Origin: Tubulanus polymorphus
Taxonomy: Eukaryota > Nemertea > Palaeonemertea > Tubulaniformes > Tubulanidae
Direction of reading: 5' to 3'
DNA length: 64,000 bases
Assembly: GCF_964204645.1 (NCBI RefSeq)
Contig: NC_134033.1
Coordinates: 14,944,155 to 15,008,154, forward strand
Positions 19,769 to 32,118 of the stretch are shown piece after piece. A program made the position numbers and the translations under genes. Within the stretch, counting starts at the first letter, position 1, and each line of letters begins with the position of its first letter. The notes beneath the pieces were generated by a model. That model had not been told where the DNA came from. It did no database searches and saw only the letters and a program-made list of their open reading frames with translations.

Positions 19769-22700
19769 TTATTTCTCTCCGTTGACCATCTGTGATTCTT
19801 TTTTCTCCGACGTGCCGTTCTCTTTACGTCCGTTCCTTGGCGCCGTCTGCTGTTGTTGTTTGCGGACAGGTGGCGCTCTTTGTTCTTTCGGGGTATGGTC
19901 GTCGCCGCCGCCGGCCGCAGCAGACGGTTCTTTACTATTCTTACCGCTAGGTGGCACCGACGATTTACCGTTAATCTGCGTTTTGTCGGAGCGCGGCGGA
20001 GGTGCGGAATTTCCGCGCACGCCGCGATAGTTCGATACGCTATTATCCGTTTCCGTTCCCGACGTCGGGCCGTTGTTGCCGCGGTTACTGCTGCCGCCCC
20101 GGTTTTTGTTTCTACGGCGACGTCTACGACGACTCTCATTGTTGCCATCCATCGATGAAACACTTTCTGTAAACGCAATAATTTCTCGTTAATAAATAAT
20201 CTCATTCAGGACCTCGCGAGGTTGGTCTGTTCATACTAATACAAATACAAATATATGCGTTTTTGAAGATAAAATAACGAGGCTTGTTTCAACTTTATAT
20301 CCGGAGATAAAGTTAACAACAACAGACCTTGATCCTGACTGGTAACACTAGAGATTTCTTGTTGATTATCTAATACAGTATCATCATCATCAGTTACACG
20401 CCTACGAGTTCCGTCATTATGTGATACTACAAATACAAACAATCAATCAATAATCAATAGTCAGTTCGGGGGGGGGGAGGGGGTAAATGAGTAAGTACCC
20501 ATGCATCAAACAGCACTACATACATACTACTTAGTTAGTGTTAGACTGAACAGTTAAATTGAATACCACCAGGGGGAGTTACACTGTTACACATCACGCA
20601 TATACTAGAACCCAGTTATCAGAATTGCTACAGTCCGGGTAGGAGGAGAAACAACAACACATACGCATTTCCTGTCTGGGGAAGAGAGCTCAGAGGTCCA
20701 GTTCAGGGAAGAGAGCTCAGAGGTCCTGTTTGGGAAAGAGAGCTCAGAGTTCCTGTCTGGGGAAGGGAGCTCAGAGGTCCAGTTCAGGGGAGAGAGAGCT
20801 CAGAGGTGCTGTCTGGGGAAGGGAGCTCAGAGATGCGGTTTGGGGAAGGGAGCTCAGAGGTGCTGTTTGGGGAAGGGAGCTCAGAGGTCGTGTCTGGGGA
20901 AGGGAGCTCAGAGGTCGTGTCTGGGGAAGGGAGCTCAGAGGTGCTGTTTGGGGAAGGGAGCTCAGAGGTGCTGTTTGGGGAAGGGAGCTCAGAGGTGCTG
21001 TCTGGGGAAGGGAGCTCAGAGGTCGTGTCTGGGGAAGGGAGCTCAGAGGTCCTGTCTGGGGGAGGGAGTTCAGAGGTCGTGTCTGGGGAAGGGAGCTCAG
21101 AGGTCCTGTTAGGGGAAGGGAGCTCAGAGGTCGTGTCTGGGGAAGGGAGCTCAGAGGTCGTGTCTGGGGAAGGGAGCTCAGAGGTCGTGTCTGGGGAAGG
21201 GAGCTCAGAGGTCGTGTCTGGGGGAGGGAGCTCAGAGGTCGTGTCTGGGGGAGGGAGTTCAGAGGTCGTGTCTGGGGAAGGGAGCTCAGAGGTCGTGTCT
21301 GGGGGAGGGAGCTCAGAGGTCGTGTCTGGGGGAGGGAGCTCAGAGGTCGTGTCTGGGGGAGGGAGCTCAGAGGTCGTGTCTGGGGAAGGGAGCTCAGAGG
21401 TCGTGTCTGGGGGAGGGAGCTCAGAGGTCGTGTCTGGGGGAGGGAGCTCAGAGGTCGTGTCTGGGGAAGGGAGCTCAGAGGTCGTGTCTGGGGGAGGGAG
21501 TTCAGAGGTCGTGTCTGGGGAAGGGAGCTCAGAGGTCGTGTCTGGGGGAGGGAGCTCAGAGGTCGTGTCTGGGGGAGGGAGCTCAGAGGTCGTGTCTGGG
21601 GGAGGGAGCTCAGAGGTCGTGTCTGGGGAAGGGAGCTCAGAGGTCGTGTCTGGGGGAGGGAGCTCAGAGGTCGTGTCTGGGAGAGGGAGTTCAGAGGTCC
21701 TGTTAGGGGAAGGGAGCTCAGAGGTCGTGTCTGGGGAAGGGAGTTCAGAGGTCGTGTCTGGGGAAGGGAGCTCAGAGGTCGTGTCTGGGGAAGGGAGCTC
21801 AGAGGTCGTGTCTGGGGAAGGGAGCTCAGAGGTCGTGTCTGGGGGAGGGAGTTCAGAGGTCGTGTCTGGGGAAGGGAGCTCAGAGGTCGTGTCTGGGGGA
21901 GGGAGTTCAGAGGTCGTGTCTGGGGAAGGGAGCTCAGAGGTCGTGTCTGGGGGAGGGAGCTCAGAGGTCGTGTCTGGGGGAGGGAGTTCAGAGGTCCTGT
22001 TAGGGGAAGGGAGCTCAGAGGTGCTGTTAGGGAAGGGAGCTTAGAGGTGCTGTTTGGGGAAGGGAGCTCAGAGGTGCTGTTTGGGGGAGGGAGCTCAGAG
22101 GTCGTGTCTGGGGGAGGGAGTTCAGAGGTCCTCACAGTAATTCACCACAAAAGGAAGCGTATACACAAGCAGGTCATGTCTGGGGAGATTCAGTTATTCA
22201 CCACCAGGGGGAGTAACTACACCACTACACAGATAGCTGACAGTTACCGATATTGGTTCTGTCTCTGTCGCTGACTGCTGCTGCTGCGGCGGCTGCTGGT
22301 GCTGGTGTAATACCCATCATACGATTCAGTAAGTACCCACCTCCTCCTCGATCGGTATAGTCTCCTCTGTGGTTGTCGTGGTAACCGCCTCGATGGCTGT
22401 CATGGTAACCGCCGCGGTGATCGTGGTAACCGCCGCGATGGTTGTTGTCGTAGTAACCACCACTCCTCCGGTCGCCGTAGTGATGATCTGTTAGTAGAAT
22501 AGATATAATCGATTCATGCACGGGTTAAACTTCTCAAATCCAAACGGTGCGAGTTAGGTCTATTTCACTAGTTATCGTGCAGAAAATCAAGAAATACACG
22601 GCCATCCCCAAACGCACACACTCTCGGCAAGGATCAGAATCTGATGGCATCGCTACACTTAGCTACCGCACAAAACCCTGCCACAGAGACCATGCGCTCA

Positions 22701-25700
22701 GCTACATGCACAGGTTTACCGCAAGATAACCACGGCACCAATAAGATTGTCCGTTGTATAATAATAGCTGTTTTCACATGTAATCTATAATCGGAAAACC
22801 CCGCGATAAAATTAAACCGGATTTCCGATTGCCCGATAATGACAGCAGTTATCATGTCGCGCAGGGTTTCGTACGAAAGTGAATCCCAACGCTATCAGAT
22901 TCGAATACATGCCGAGGGTGATTGGCGCGCGAATGTTCCCTCTTTTGAGCCAAAGTGTCCTATTTGAAATAACTTTTTTTCACTTCATCAATTACGTGGT
23001 TCATACGCTAAGATCTAGCCTCGGAATTTCAGCGGTTTTTTTTTTCATTTTAGAAGCCCTCACTACAGCGCGTGAAAGTATAAAATCTGTAATCTAATGC
23101 ATGCGGCCGTTTTCAAGTGAAATGCAGAAAATGTTCTAAGAATTCAGATGCAGGACGAGGGAGAGAGTTTTGTTAAGATAGTTCCGGTAACCGGACAATT
23201 TTGAAATTATTTTCATCTGACCAAATAATTAAGAAAATAACATGCAATATCAATCATTCTACACGCGGTCTACAAGAAAATACTCAGGGTCCCTACAGAT
23301 CGGTCATTCCGGGATATAAGCAGTTTTAACAGGATCCCTACAGACAGATCAGTCATTCCTGGATATAATCAGTTTTCAAAGAGTTTTAAAGGAGAAAATT
23401 TCGATTTCGGGGAAGTGTCGACATCACCTTCATATCCCAATTACAGTAGACTTCTCCTAAATCCTTACTGTTCATCTCAGTAAACGATTAATTCAGTGGT
23501 TTTGTAAACAAATTTCCATCTTTTATACAATTAGTTTGAAAGTTTCTCATTTTGTAACTGCCTAATTTGGTAAAAAAATTCCTGGCTCCAACTGTACCGA
23601 TTAAAACAGCTGTTTAGGGGCAGTTTACAGTACAACTACTAGAGAAAAATTTCTAATTTACTATTTCTAAAAATTGAAGAATTTTTGAAAGAGTTTCAGG
23701 CATTTGCTGAAGTAATTTTCAAGCAGCCTTTAAGTATTTCCCGTTTAGAAGGAGTTTTTATAGAATCAAGGATTCATAGGGACCCTGTAGATAAACAACT
23801 GTTCGGTAGTCATGGAAACTCGTGTTTATTAGCAGACGGACACAGACCTGGATCTCTGCCCGGAAATCTTCCGTAACGGCGGGCACCACCGCGACCTCGA
23901 CCTCGTCTGCTGAGAATACTATCGGTCAGGTAACCGGAGTGATGTCGTTCTTCCTGCGCGGTCACCTCCGCCGACCAATCGGATATTCGCTGCTGTTGTT
24001 GCTGGTTACCAGCAGGGGGCGTTGCGTTACTATCAGCTAAGCCATATATAAATACAAAGTTCTATAGTCAAGGTTAACGAGGAGCGACGACTAACGTTTC
24101 AGGGACACCGACTAATTTTCAATACCCTGAAGTGTCCTATAACAGGGTGATCACTTTCTGTCCATTTACAATGTCCCTGATTTTTCCAAATTCCCTGAGT
24201 GAATCTAAGGAAATTCAAGGTTTAAAATGTTACGATTCATTCATTTTTTATGAATCATGTATTGGAAACACATCGGAAGTGATATCCAAATTCAACGTGT
24301 TTTCCGAGGTTTTCATCAAATTTCCTGAGTTTTTTTCCCTGATTAGATTTTTCCGATTCCCTGAGTTTAGGTCAATGGCCACCCTGCATCACCAGGGACA
24401 ACAATTGTTCAGTTGACAATTCGGTTTTAGGTAGAGAGTTAAAGAGGACCAATAGAGTGGGAGAGAGAGAGAGACCGTTTTCCCTAGCTAATGATTACTG
24501 GGGTTGTAGCAGTCGAGACTAAGGCAAAATTCAGCTCTGAGGATTTTACCAGAAAATGCAAGCACTATTCTAAATAAACCCTATCCTTAATTTCTCGAAA
24601 AGCAAGCACTTTTCAGAATTCGTCAGACTTGCTATAAACCCCCTAATTCGCCGCGACACACTTCACCAGGTTCTGGAGTAGAGATAACACTTACCGCTGG
24701 CTCTCTCGTGCCTCTCCTGATTCCATCGACCACGCCCGCGACCTCGACCCCGTCCTCCGCGACCTCGACCTCTCTCGTCTAAATACGGATCGTTGCTTCC
24801 CGCCCTGACAAAAACAACAACAACACGATAATTCAAACGATCAACTTCGATTAGTCAGTTAGTCCGTAGTCCGAATCAGTAAACCGGCCACTGTTATTCA
24901 CACCTAATTCCAAGATGGCCGACACTATTGAAATTACATGTATGTGATATTGTATTTGGCTAACAATAATAACTGCAGTTCACCCTGCCTGACTGTTTAT
25001 CATTTCTCCGCACAAACATTAATTTTCTTCCCAAATCCTTTGCACTAATGACACATCCCTGCTCCTGACTGCCCGAGAATTTGCTTGCTACAGAAAAGAT
25101 TTATTACCCGCATGGGCAGTTGCAGGATTTTTAAAGGTGGGGGTAAGGGTGTGCTCTGCTGCTCATCCCCAGGGCTCTTGCATCCAAATCACCTGCCCTG
25201 GATCCGCGCCTGAACCGAGGCGCGGCAAAGTCTACTGCATCTATAGTTTTTAGTTACCTTCGTTCTCTAGGAGGAGGGAAGTACGGACCCGGTTGAGGTT
25301 GACCCCCGATACTCTTCAACTGTTGATCGATTTCTATTTTTTCTTGCCTCAAAGCTTCGACTTCCTGCGAACAACGATTCCAAAACAGGTTTTCAAAAAC
25401 AACTCTCGAAACATTGTTATACGATAAGACTGACAAGAGACCAAGACTTACCTTTAAATGAGCTAAATGATATTCTAACAAAACTCGAGCGTTGCTGATA
25501 CTTTCAACTGTTCCGACGAATATAAACGGTACTTGCCCCTGTATACGATAAGAATACAGTTATCATTGATTTACATGGCGGCTGTATGCGATGAAAATAC
25601 ACTGATCATTAATTAACAAGGTCTCTGTATGCGATAAACATACAGTGATCATTAAGACATGATCTCTCTATATGTGATAAGAATACGTTGATCATTGACA

Positions 25701-28700
25701 GACATGATCTCTATATGTGATAAGAATACAGTGATCATCAATAGTGATGATCTCTGTATGCGATAAGAATACAATGATCATTGATAGACATGATCCCTGT
25801 ATGTCATTAGAATACAGAGATCATTGTTAGACATTGTCCTTGTATGCAATAGTAAAATCAGTGTTTATGAAATAACGCTGAAGCAAAACCAGAATATCGT
25901 ATCATGCTTTTATATAATAAACTATAAGCATTGAATTTATGAAATAATAGAAGAAGGGTTCAACTGAAGGGTCTGGTCTGATAAACTGAGGTTTCATGAC
26001 AAAATCAGTAAAACAAATGTTTATAAATCATTCATCCCAGTCTATAAACCAAGCATTTACAATAAATGTATATGTATGATACAGAAATACAGGAATAATA
26101 TGAATTAAGCTTAAATGAATTGAAAGAATATCAATTGAAAAACGAAATCTCAATGAAATAAATCTTCGAGAACCGATTGAAATCATTGAAAATCACTCGA
26201 ATGAAAAGAACCTTACCAATCTAGGACCAACACCCTAAAATATATTCGAATACCCGTCAGTAATGAAAGCGATGATTTGAAAATGCACCGAACCGCTCCG
26301 AAGATTTTACGGATGAAAGCAACAGTAGCTACGAAAAGGCGGACTCCGGATCAGACTAAATATGAAATGTTTTTCTTCTTTTTTCCTTCGAAACTCGATC
26401 TTCCCTTTTTGTTGACATAAAATCTTGGCTCAAAAAATCTAACAATCGAAATAAACTAATAATTGTAAATTTCCGAAAATACCAAATTTGAACCCGATGA
26501 TTAGTCTAAAAGCTGAAAATGGTTTTGTGGGGGAACTCAACACTACAGAATCCGAAAAGACTTTTAATCACACAACAATTTGCAACAACTACCACAAGCC
26601 TTACGAAAGATTGAACGTATGGTCGAGAAAATACAAGAGAAAACCAGGGATGAAAAGATGAAGGGATGAAAACAGCCCATATTGAAAAAGTCGGAAAATA
26701 TTTTCAAAAAAAAAGAATTTTCTCGGGGAACAAAAATCAGTAACTTTTAGCCAAAAAACTTCCTTTTGGTCAAAATGTTAATAGTTTGGGCCTGAATTAG
26801 AGCCGCTTTTTGAATGAGACGCCGTATTGGTTTCTCCGACTCCACAGTTGTGCTAACAACTGCCGAAAACCATCTTAACGAGCACTCCTAACTACGGAGC
26901 GCTCCGATGTGACGCCCGCGATTTAGGTGATTAAAGCAATTGAGGTGATTTACACTGTTCTCAGGAATAAAGAAAATGTTAGAAAAGGTCGGAAATCCGT
27001 CCATGGTCGGAAGATTTTCATCCCTGACATATCCAAACTTACCGTTCCATAAGGATCGGCATAATTCTAAAAAGAGACAAAAAACAATTTTTTCAATATT
27101 GCATTCGAAAATCTCGAAACTGATCGGAAAAATGAAGAATTCAAGTAAACACTGACCTCCACTTTCAGATCATCTCCGTCCTGGTCGTTATCGCCCTCTA
27201 TTTTCACACGAACGACGCCCGATTTATCGACGATGTCCTGAATATTGCGACCGTTTTTTCCGATGACTTTAGCTGCAGAAAATACAAAACGTACTCGTAC
27301 GGAATCTTGGCATCAAAACTGTTTGCTAATTGCTTAAAAGGTGGAAAGTCTAACTCGGGTCTGATCAGCGATTTTTTAATCGGGAACATTTTCAACACGA
27401 GTTTACTTATGGTCGCAACAGATTGATCGCAGACCGATCGTAAGCCGAATCACGAGGATAGAACAAGTTCTATTTCCTCTAACTGATCTTAAGGTTGTAG
27501 CCAATCAGCGACGAGTTATGCATCAGATGACTTTTAGCGCCGAAAATGGCGAGTCAACAAACCATGAGACTCAGCGATGATCAAGTTGTAGTAAACCTGT
27601 TAAGATCGTTAGACAAACAAATCAGCAATCAGCGGTCACATGTGCACTACCGCTGTACTTACGACAATCTAGTTGGGTCAAAAGTCGACCTGAGCTAGAC
27701 TAATGGATAACCGACTATCTCAGCCTCGTTGTAATCGTGGTATTCATCGCCAACTTGAAAACCAAATAAGCAACGTTGAAACGGTGAAATACTAACCGAT
27801 TAATTCACGCGGAACGTGTATCGTTTCTTCAGCAAATTCTAACATATTTCTAGCAGTTTTTACAGCGTGTTCAGTCTATGAAATAAACAATAACATTTCA
27901 CATTACACTCTCCATTTGAGATCATCTATCATAAAGGAGGACGAGGGTCTCGATCAGCTATTTACCCCTAAAATTTAGATCATCTAAATTTTAGGGCGTT
28001 TAAAAGGAATTCAAGCTCAGGACGATTCAATTCAATATTTATTCATCGTGAAATCTTGCGCGCGCTTGTGGATAAAAGGAAAAAAATTTTTTTTTTTACA
28101 AAAAGAAAAGATGGTTTATGAAATGTGTACGTATGATGACGGCGAGAAAATAAACACTAATGCAAATTACCAAATTTAAGACTTGTGTAGTTTAAGTTTG
28201 TTTGTAGGTAAAGGAATAATATAAAGACTAAGCACCATAGGCCTATGCAGATAGCTGGACCGTAATTGGATAGCTGCAGACGTACCTCACCGCATACTTT
28301 GAACGTACACGTATTCTCGTCCAGCTCGATAGAAGTGACGCCCTCCACTTTACGAGCCTGCTGTATATTAGCGCCGTGAGTACCGATAGCTAAACCCATC
28401 AGATCTTCGCGTACGCTGAACTCTTCCATGAAATTCGCTCGACTGTGTAACTTAGTACTCTACAAGAACACGATTAATTCAGCATATCCGTCAATTTCAC
28501 AAACGATCCACAAAGAAGTTCAGGATTAACTTTTACTATTATTTGGACACTTAACTTCTTAACATCTTTTATTCTTAACTTATTTCGATATTATCGATTA
28601 TTTCATTTTCTCGGAAGATTATGTTTTAAAGGCATTTTTGTAAAACGAATGAACAGAAAAGAGATTGCAATCGACATCGGAGCACTCTTCATGTCATTTC

Positions 28701-31700
28701 AGAATTTACTTTCTCGAGAAATTACATAGTACCCGGCAGGTAATACACTTATGAAATACATCTAAAACAAGGAACACTTAAAGAAAAGACGAAAGAGAGA
28801 AATAAAAATAAACTACACGATACCTCAATAGTTACCTCCAGTTTCTTCATCGCCTCGTCAGTTCTCTGTTTTAATAACATTTTCTGACGTAGATTTCTAA
28901 AATGCATATCACCTAGTAAGGAAGCCAATTTAGTAACTTGTTCATTTGAAGACTGAAACGAAAACCAGAAACATGAGTTTATTCATCTAACACGCGAACG
29001 GGTTCTTATGGTTTCCCGAACTCATTTTCCAGACCCAGGTTATCAATTTTCCATACCTCTAAGTAACTCAACTAAAACAGGCTATGTAGGCCCATTCGAA
29101 GTAAATAAGTGCCAATTATCGATACCATCGACAAATTGTTTTCAGAAAGTTTATTATCAAATGCGTGGTAAAACATTTAGGCATATAGCCTAAAATTCAA
29201 AATAGAAGGAAAACTTTATTTTGAGATCTTTTTCTGATTTTCCACAACTTTTCCATAGCCATAGCTTTTCTAGGCGTGGAAAAAAGCCAATAATTCTCCA
29301 AAACTTGCAAGAGAACCCGCAGCTGAGTGAGATCGAAGAGAGAGGGAAACCAGCCGCATCGAGGGCGCGTTAAGCGTTAACTCACCAATACTGTAAGTGT
29401 AGAATTATTATCATCGTAAATAACGACAGCAGCTCCGCAAGCTTTACGAAAATCACGATGATTCACGTCGTCTTTACAGCTGAAATATCACATTAAACAG
29501 ACGGGATTTATAACGGCGATGATACGAGAGTTAGAAGACGAACCGACGACACGGAGCCGTACTTACACATCTCTCATATCTTGTGGAACATCGATCGTGC
29601 ATTTATAAAATGAACTAATAGATATAGGTGGACTGAAAAAAATAAACACAGCTTATTTATTAAGGATCAGCATGAGATGGAAGAGACTCGATGTCATCTA
29701 GCACGGCGGCCACTTATATTTGACTTGCTTTTTCCCTAACTATTCCCTGTCATGCACAATGTTTTCCCTGACTTGATCCGATCCATTAACACAGTCAAAT
29801 ATGTAAGATATAGACGAAAACTGTTTGATGATTTTAATCTCAATCTCAACAAATTTCCATGACTTCTAGCTTTTTCTTACAAAATTCCCCGACTTTTCTT
29901 AAAAGAAGCCACCCTGTCTAATAGGCCTTTAGACGGTGGAGTTAACTAGCAGGGGCCAGGGTCCAGTTCCACAGTTCTGAGTTAAGATCTGAGTTAAGAT
30001 TTAACTCAGAGTTAACTCATTCAAAATGAACTTATTTTAACTCAGAGTTAACTCTAACTCACAACTGTGGAACTGGGTTCAGTTGCTCGAGATTTGGTTA
30101 AAGATAACCAGCGCATCACTACGTCAACTAATCGTTTTTTGACAATTTTTTGAGCAACTGGCCCCAGGTTTATGAAACACTTACTTTTTATTAGCAGGTC
30201 TTAATTTATCAATACTAATAATATCACCCTGTCGCGGTTCGGTCGTCATAAAATCTACGACGATGAATTCTCCTTTGATCATTCGAACTTGAGCTAACCA
30301 CCAACCTTCCGGTTCACTTTCTTTTAACGTTCGATAAACCTATAAAACAATAACACGATATATCATATCTCAATGAACGTGAAATATCTAGATTTAGGTC
30401 TCAATGTATCCAAGATTAGTAACCAAATTATTCAATTTTTATACATCTATAATTTGAGTATATCTGAGATTTGTATCGCGACATAACTGGGATTGGTTTC
30501 CTGATATATCTGAGACTTTTTTTATATACCTCGCATTTGTATCTCGATATGTCTAAGATTTTTTTCTTGATAAGTCTGAGATTTGTATCTCGATATGTCT
30601 GGGATTTGCATCTTGATATGTCTAAGATTTGTATCTCGATATGTCTAAGATTTGTATCTCGATATGTCTGGGATTTGTATCTCAATATGTCTGAGATTTG
30701 TATCTCGATATGTCTGAGATTTGTATCTCGACATGTCTGAGATTTGTATCTCGATATGTCTGAGATTTGTATCTCGATATGTCTGGGATTTGTATCTCGA
30801 TATGTCTGAGATTTGTATCTCAATATGTCTGAGATTTGTATCTCGATACGTCTGAAATTTATATCTCGATATTGTAGGTTTTATCTCGATATGTCTGAGA
30901 TTTGTATCTCGATATGTCTGAGATTTGTATCTCGATATATTTAGGATTTCAGCCAGCGTGAGATACTAACCTCTACGTTATCACCGATATTGTAGGTTTT
31001 TTGAGAGCCGATATCCTCCGATGGAAGGGGAGGAAGACGCACATTGGCAAAAGGAACTTGCTGTTCCGGTTTCCAACTACAAAAATAAAAAACAATTCAT
31101 ACGTAAAAACTAAATTCTATGGGACGAAAAATTTAATAATTTCTTCAGATATTCAATTTGAAACCTACTCATTTTCATAGGTGACGGTGACTTCGTTAGC
31201 GTGAATATTTTTCAGAGATGCCTGTAAATATTAAGAGTAAAAGTGAAATAAAACGGTTGTCCTGCTGTTGGGTCTTGAACCAACTTAAAAACTAGTGAAA
31301 AGCAAACATTGAATTTTACACGACTTTATTATGAAGATTATCTCAAGATTAATTATGTATCGAGCAAACAATTGTCGAATAAACAGAACCCGTGATTTTT
31401 TACAGCGTTTAAGGGAAATGCTTCTAGTCGAGACCGGACTCTAAGTCTCCTCTACGTAGTTTTTGAGACAAGCTACGTAGAGGAGAAGGCATATTATCAT
31501 TCATTATTTAAAGAAAGTAGGTAAGGAAATTTTTCAGCGATAAGGACGGGGGCAACCCCAAAGGGAAGGCCGGGTCCGGACCCCGGAGAACCCCCCCCCC
31601 CCCTAGATCCGCCCCTGCGACACTCGAAGTGGAATTTCCACAATATCAATAGCAGTTTAATTTACTTGCCAATAATTCAATTCAAGAATTAGTAAGTGTA

Positions 31701-32118
31701 AAAGTAGGGCAAGAAGAATTAAACAGACTGAGAAAGGGTTAAGTCTATTATTACGAAAAGAGTAAAAAATCGATGAATATTCAAGAAAATTCGATTTGTT
31801 GCTGATGCTGGAAATAAATATTACTCATTCGAGTTGAGAACATTCTAAGAATCAGAAGAATGCGGCCGTGTGGGTTGTGTAATGAGTGTGCGATCGCCAC
31901 GCACTTTCATTATCACGTACGTTCGAACTGGTCATTTTAAACCCCGATTTTAACCACTTTTAAAAGGTTTTCGTACAAAATTCATACATTTCCCGAAAGA
32001 ACGGAATTTAGATTTTAATTCGTGAAAATTTATCGGAAATCGAACCGTCGCAAGTGCCTGGAATTACCTTGTAATAAACCCCATTTAGATCGCAAACTTC
32101 GACGATCAAGTCCTCCAT
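19769..32118 (-). CDS. FMR1: FMR1/FXR family RNA-binding protein (invertebrate Fmr1), complete
   Basis: Nineteen minus-strand exons: 32118-32068, 31221-31169, 31076-30971, 30339-30185, 29632-29567, 29479-29386, 28952-28836, 28459-28286, 27875-27797, 27272-27157, 27066-27043, 26234-26217, 25538-25452, 25364-25258, 24804-24695, 24036-23848, 22487-22341, 20426-20328 and 20166-19769. Phase is kept throughout; 729 residues. Order: tandem Tudor/Agenet (1 to about 130; MEDLIVEV start, [13 protein letters not shown]), KH0 region, KH1 with [12 protein letters not shown] (about 215-298), KH2 with [15 protein letters not shown] (about 299-337), [10 protein letters not shown], an RGRGRGG tract (about 425-450), an SDWSAE segment, HRGGYHD repeats, an arginine run and a VNGEK end. 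The family binds mRNA and polyribosomes and represses translation, especially in neurons. The single copy looks intermediate between vertebrate FMR1 and FXR1/2; the arginine-rich tail resembles FXR. It shares a promoter region with CUL3. Confidence 0.95.
20655..22135. repeat. 27-bp minisatellite in FMR1 intron
   Basis: About 53 units with core GGGAGCTCAGAGGTCGTGTC and a GGGGAA/GGGGGA variant. Unit length is a multiple of three, so several frames stay open for hundreds of codons on both strands. It sits between the FMR1 exons at 22341-22487 and 20328-20426. It is strongly purine-skewed on the plus strand. Confidence 0.95.
22625..22715 (-). mobile_element. tRNA-derived SINE copy 3
   Basis: Same block order as 4420-4510 on the minus strand (CTGTGGCAGGGTTTTGTGC, then GCGATGCCATCAGATTC), with a decayed B box. 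It lies in an FMR1 intron. Confidence 0.5.
23285..23790. mobile_element. CAGGGTCCCTACAGATC-type MITE in FMR1 intron
   Basis: Opens with CAGGGTCCCTACAGATCGG and closes with CATAGGGACCCTGTAG, an inverted pair. The head is duplicated (a second GGATCCCTACAGACAGATC at 23333). It shares its interior with 46811-47129. CAGGG ends suggest hAT ancestry, but I could not verify a target duplication. Confidence 0.55.
24110..24390. mobile_element. GGTGGCC-ended dispersed repeat in FMR1 intron
   Basis: Sequence rich in TTTTCCCTGA / TTCCCTGAGT motifs, ending GTCAATGGCCACCCTG. Similar pieces with CAGGGTGGC ends occur at 1476-1560, 29690-29935, 41690-41960, 56960-57200 and 59158-59405. Confidence 0.4.
25539..25850 (-). 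repeat. 43-bp array that repeats an FMR1 3' splice site
   Basis: Eight units with an exact 43-bp spacing, AG-equivalents at 25539, 25582, 25625, 25668, 25711, 25754, 25797 and 25840. The first is the real acceptor of the exon at 25452-25538. On the transcribed strand each unit contains a TGTATTCTTATCGCATACAG-like acceptor; seven of eight keep the terminal AG. Confidence 0.85.
26217..26234 (-). other. FMR1: 18-nt FMR1 microexon
   Basis: Bounded by TTTTAG and GTAAGG on the minus strand, encoding GVGPRL in frame. It can be skipped without a frameshift. Lies between KH2 and the [10 protein letters not shown] segment. Confidence 0.75.
27043..27066 (-). other. FMR1: 24-nt FMR1 microexon
   Basis: Bounded by TTTTTAG and GTAAGT on the minus strand, encoding NYADPYGT in frame. 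It directly follows the KH2 exon. Confidence 0.78.
29951..30168. mobile_element. Two foldback elements side by side in FMR1 intron
   Basis: 29951-30076 is a GGGTCCAGTTCCACAG element (right arm CTGTGGAACTGGG). It merges into a CAGTTGCTCGAG element that ends GAGCAACTGGCCCC at about 30168. Confidence 0.6.
30455..30950. repeat. 23-bp minisatellite beside FMR1 exon 3
   Basis: About 20 units with core GATTTGTATCTCGATATGTC. The array ends about 20 bp from the donor of the exon at 30971-31076. One unit contains GATATTGTAGGTTTT, which also occurs inside that exon. Confidence 0.9.
31540..31617. mobile_element. hAT-like MITE end fragment
   Basis: Ends CTAGATCCGCCCCTG, the same terminus as the 45354-45755 element, after a C homopolymer. 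Only one end is recognisable. Confidence 0.45.

Noticed and set aside
20730-22274. Long ORFs (about 514, 454 and 412 codons) of [14 protein letters not shown] and GSSEVVSG repeats
   Set aside because: Period-27 minisatellite inside an FMR1 intron; the frames stay open on both strands only because the unit is a multiple of three.
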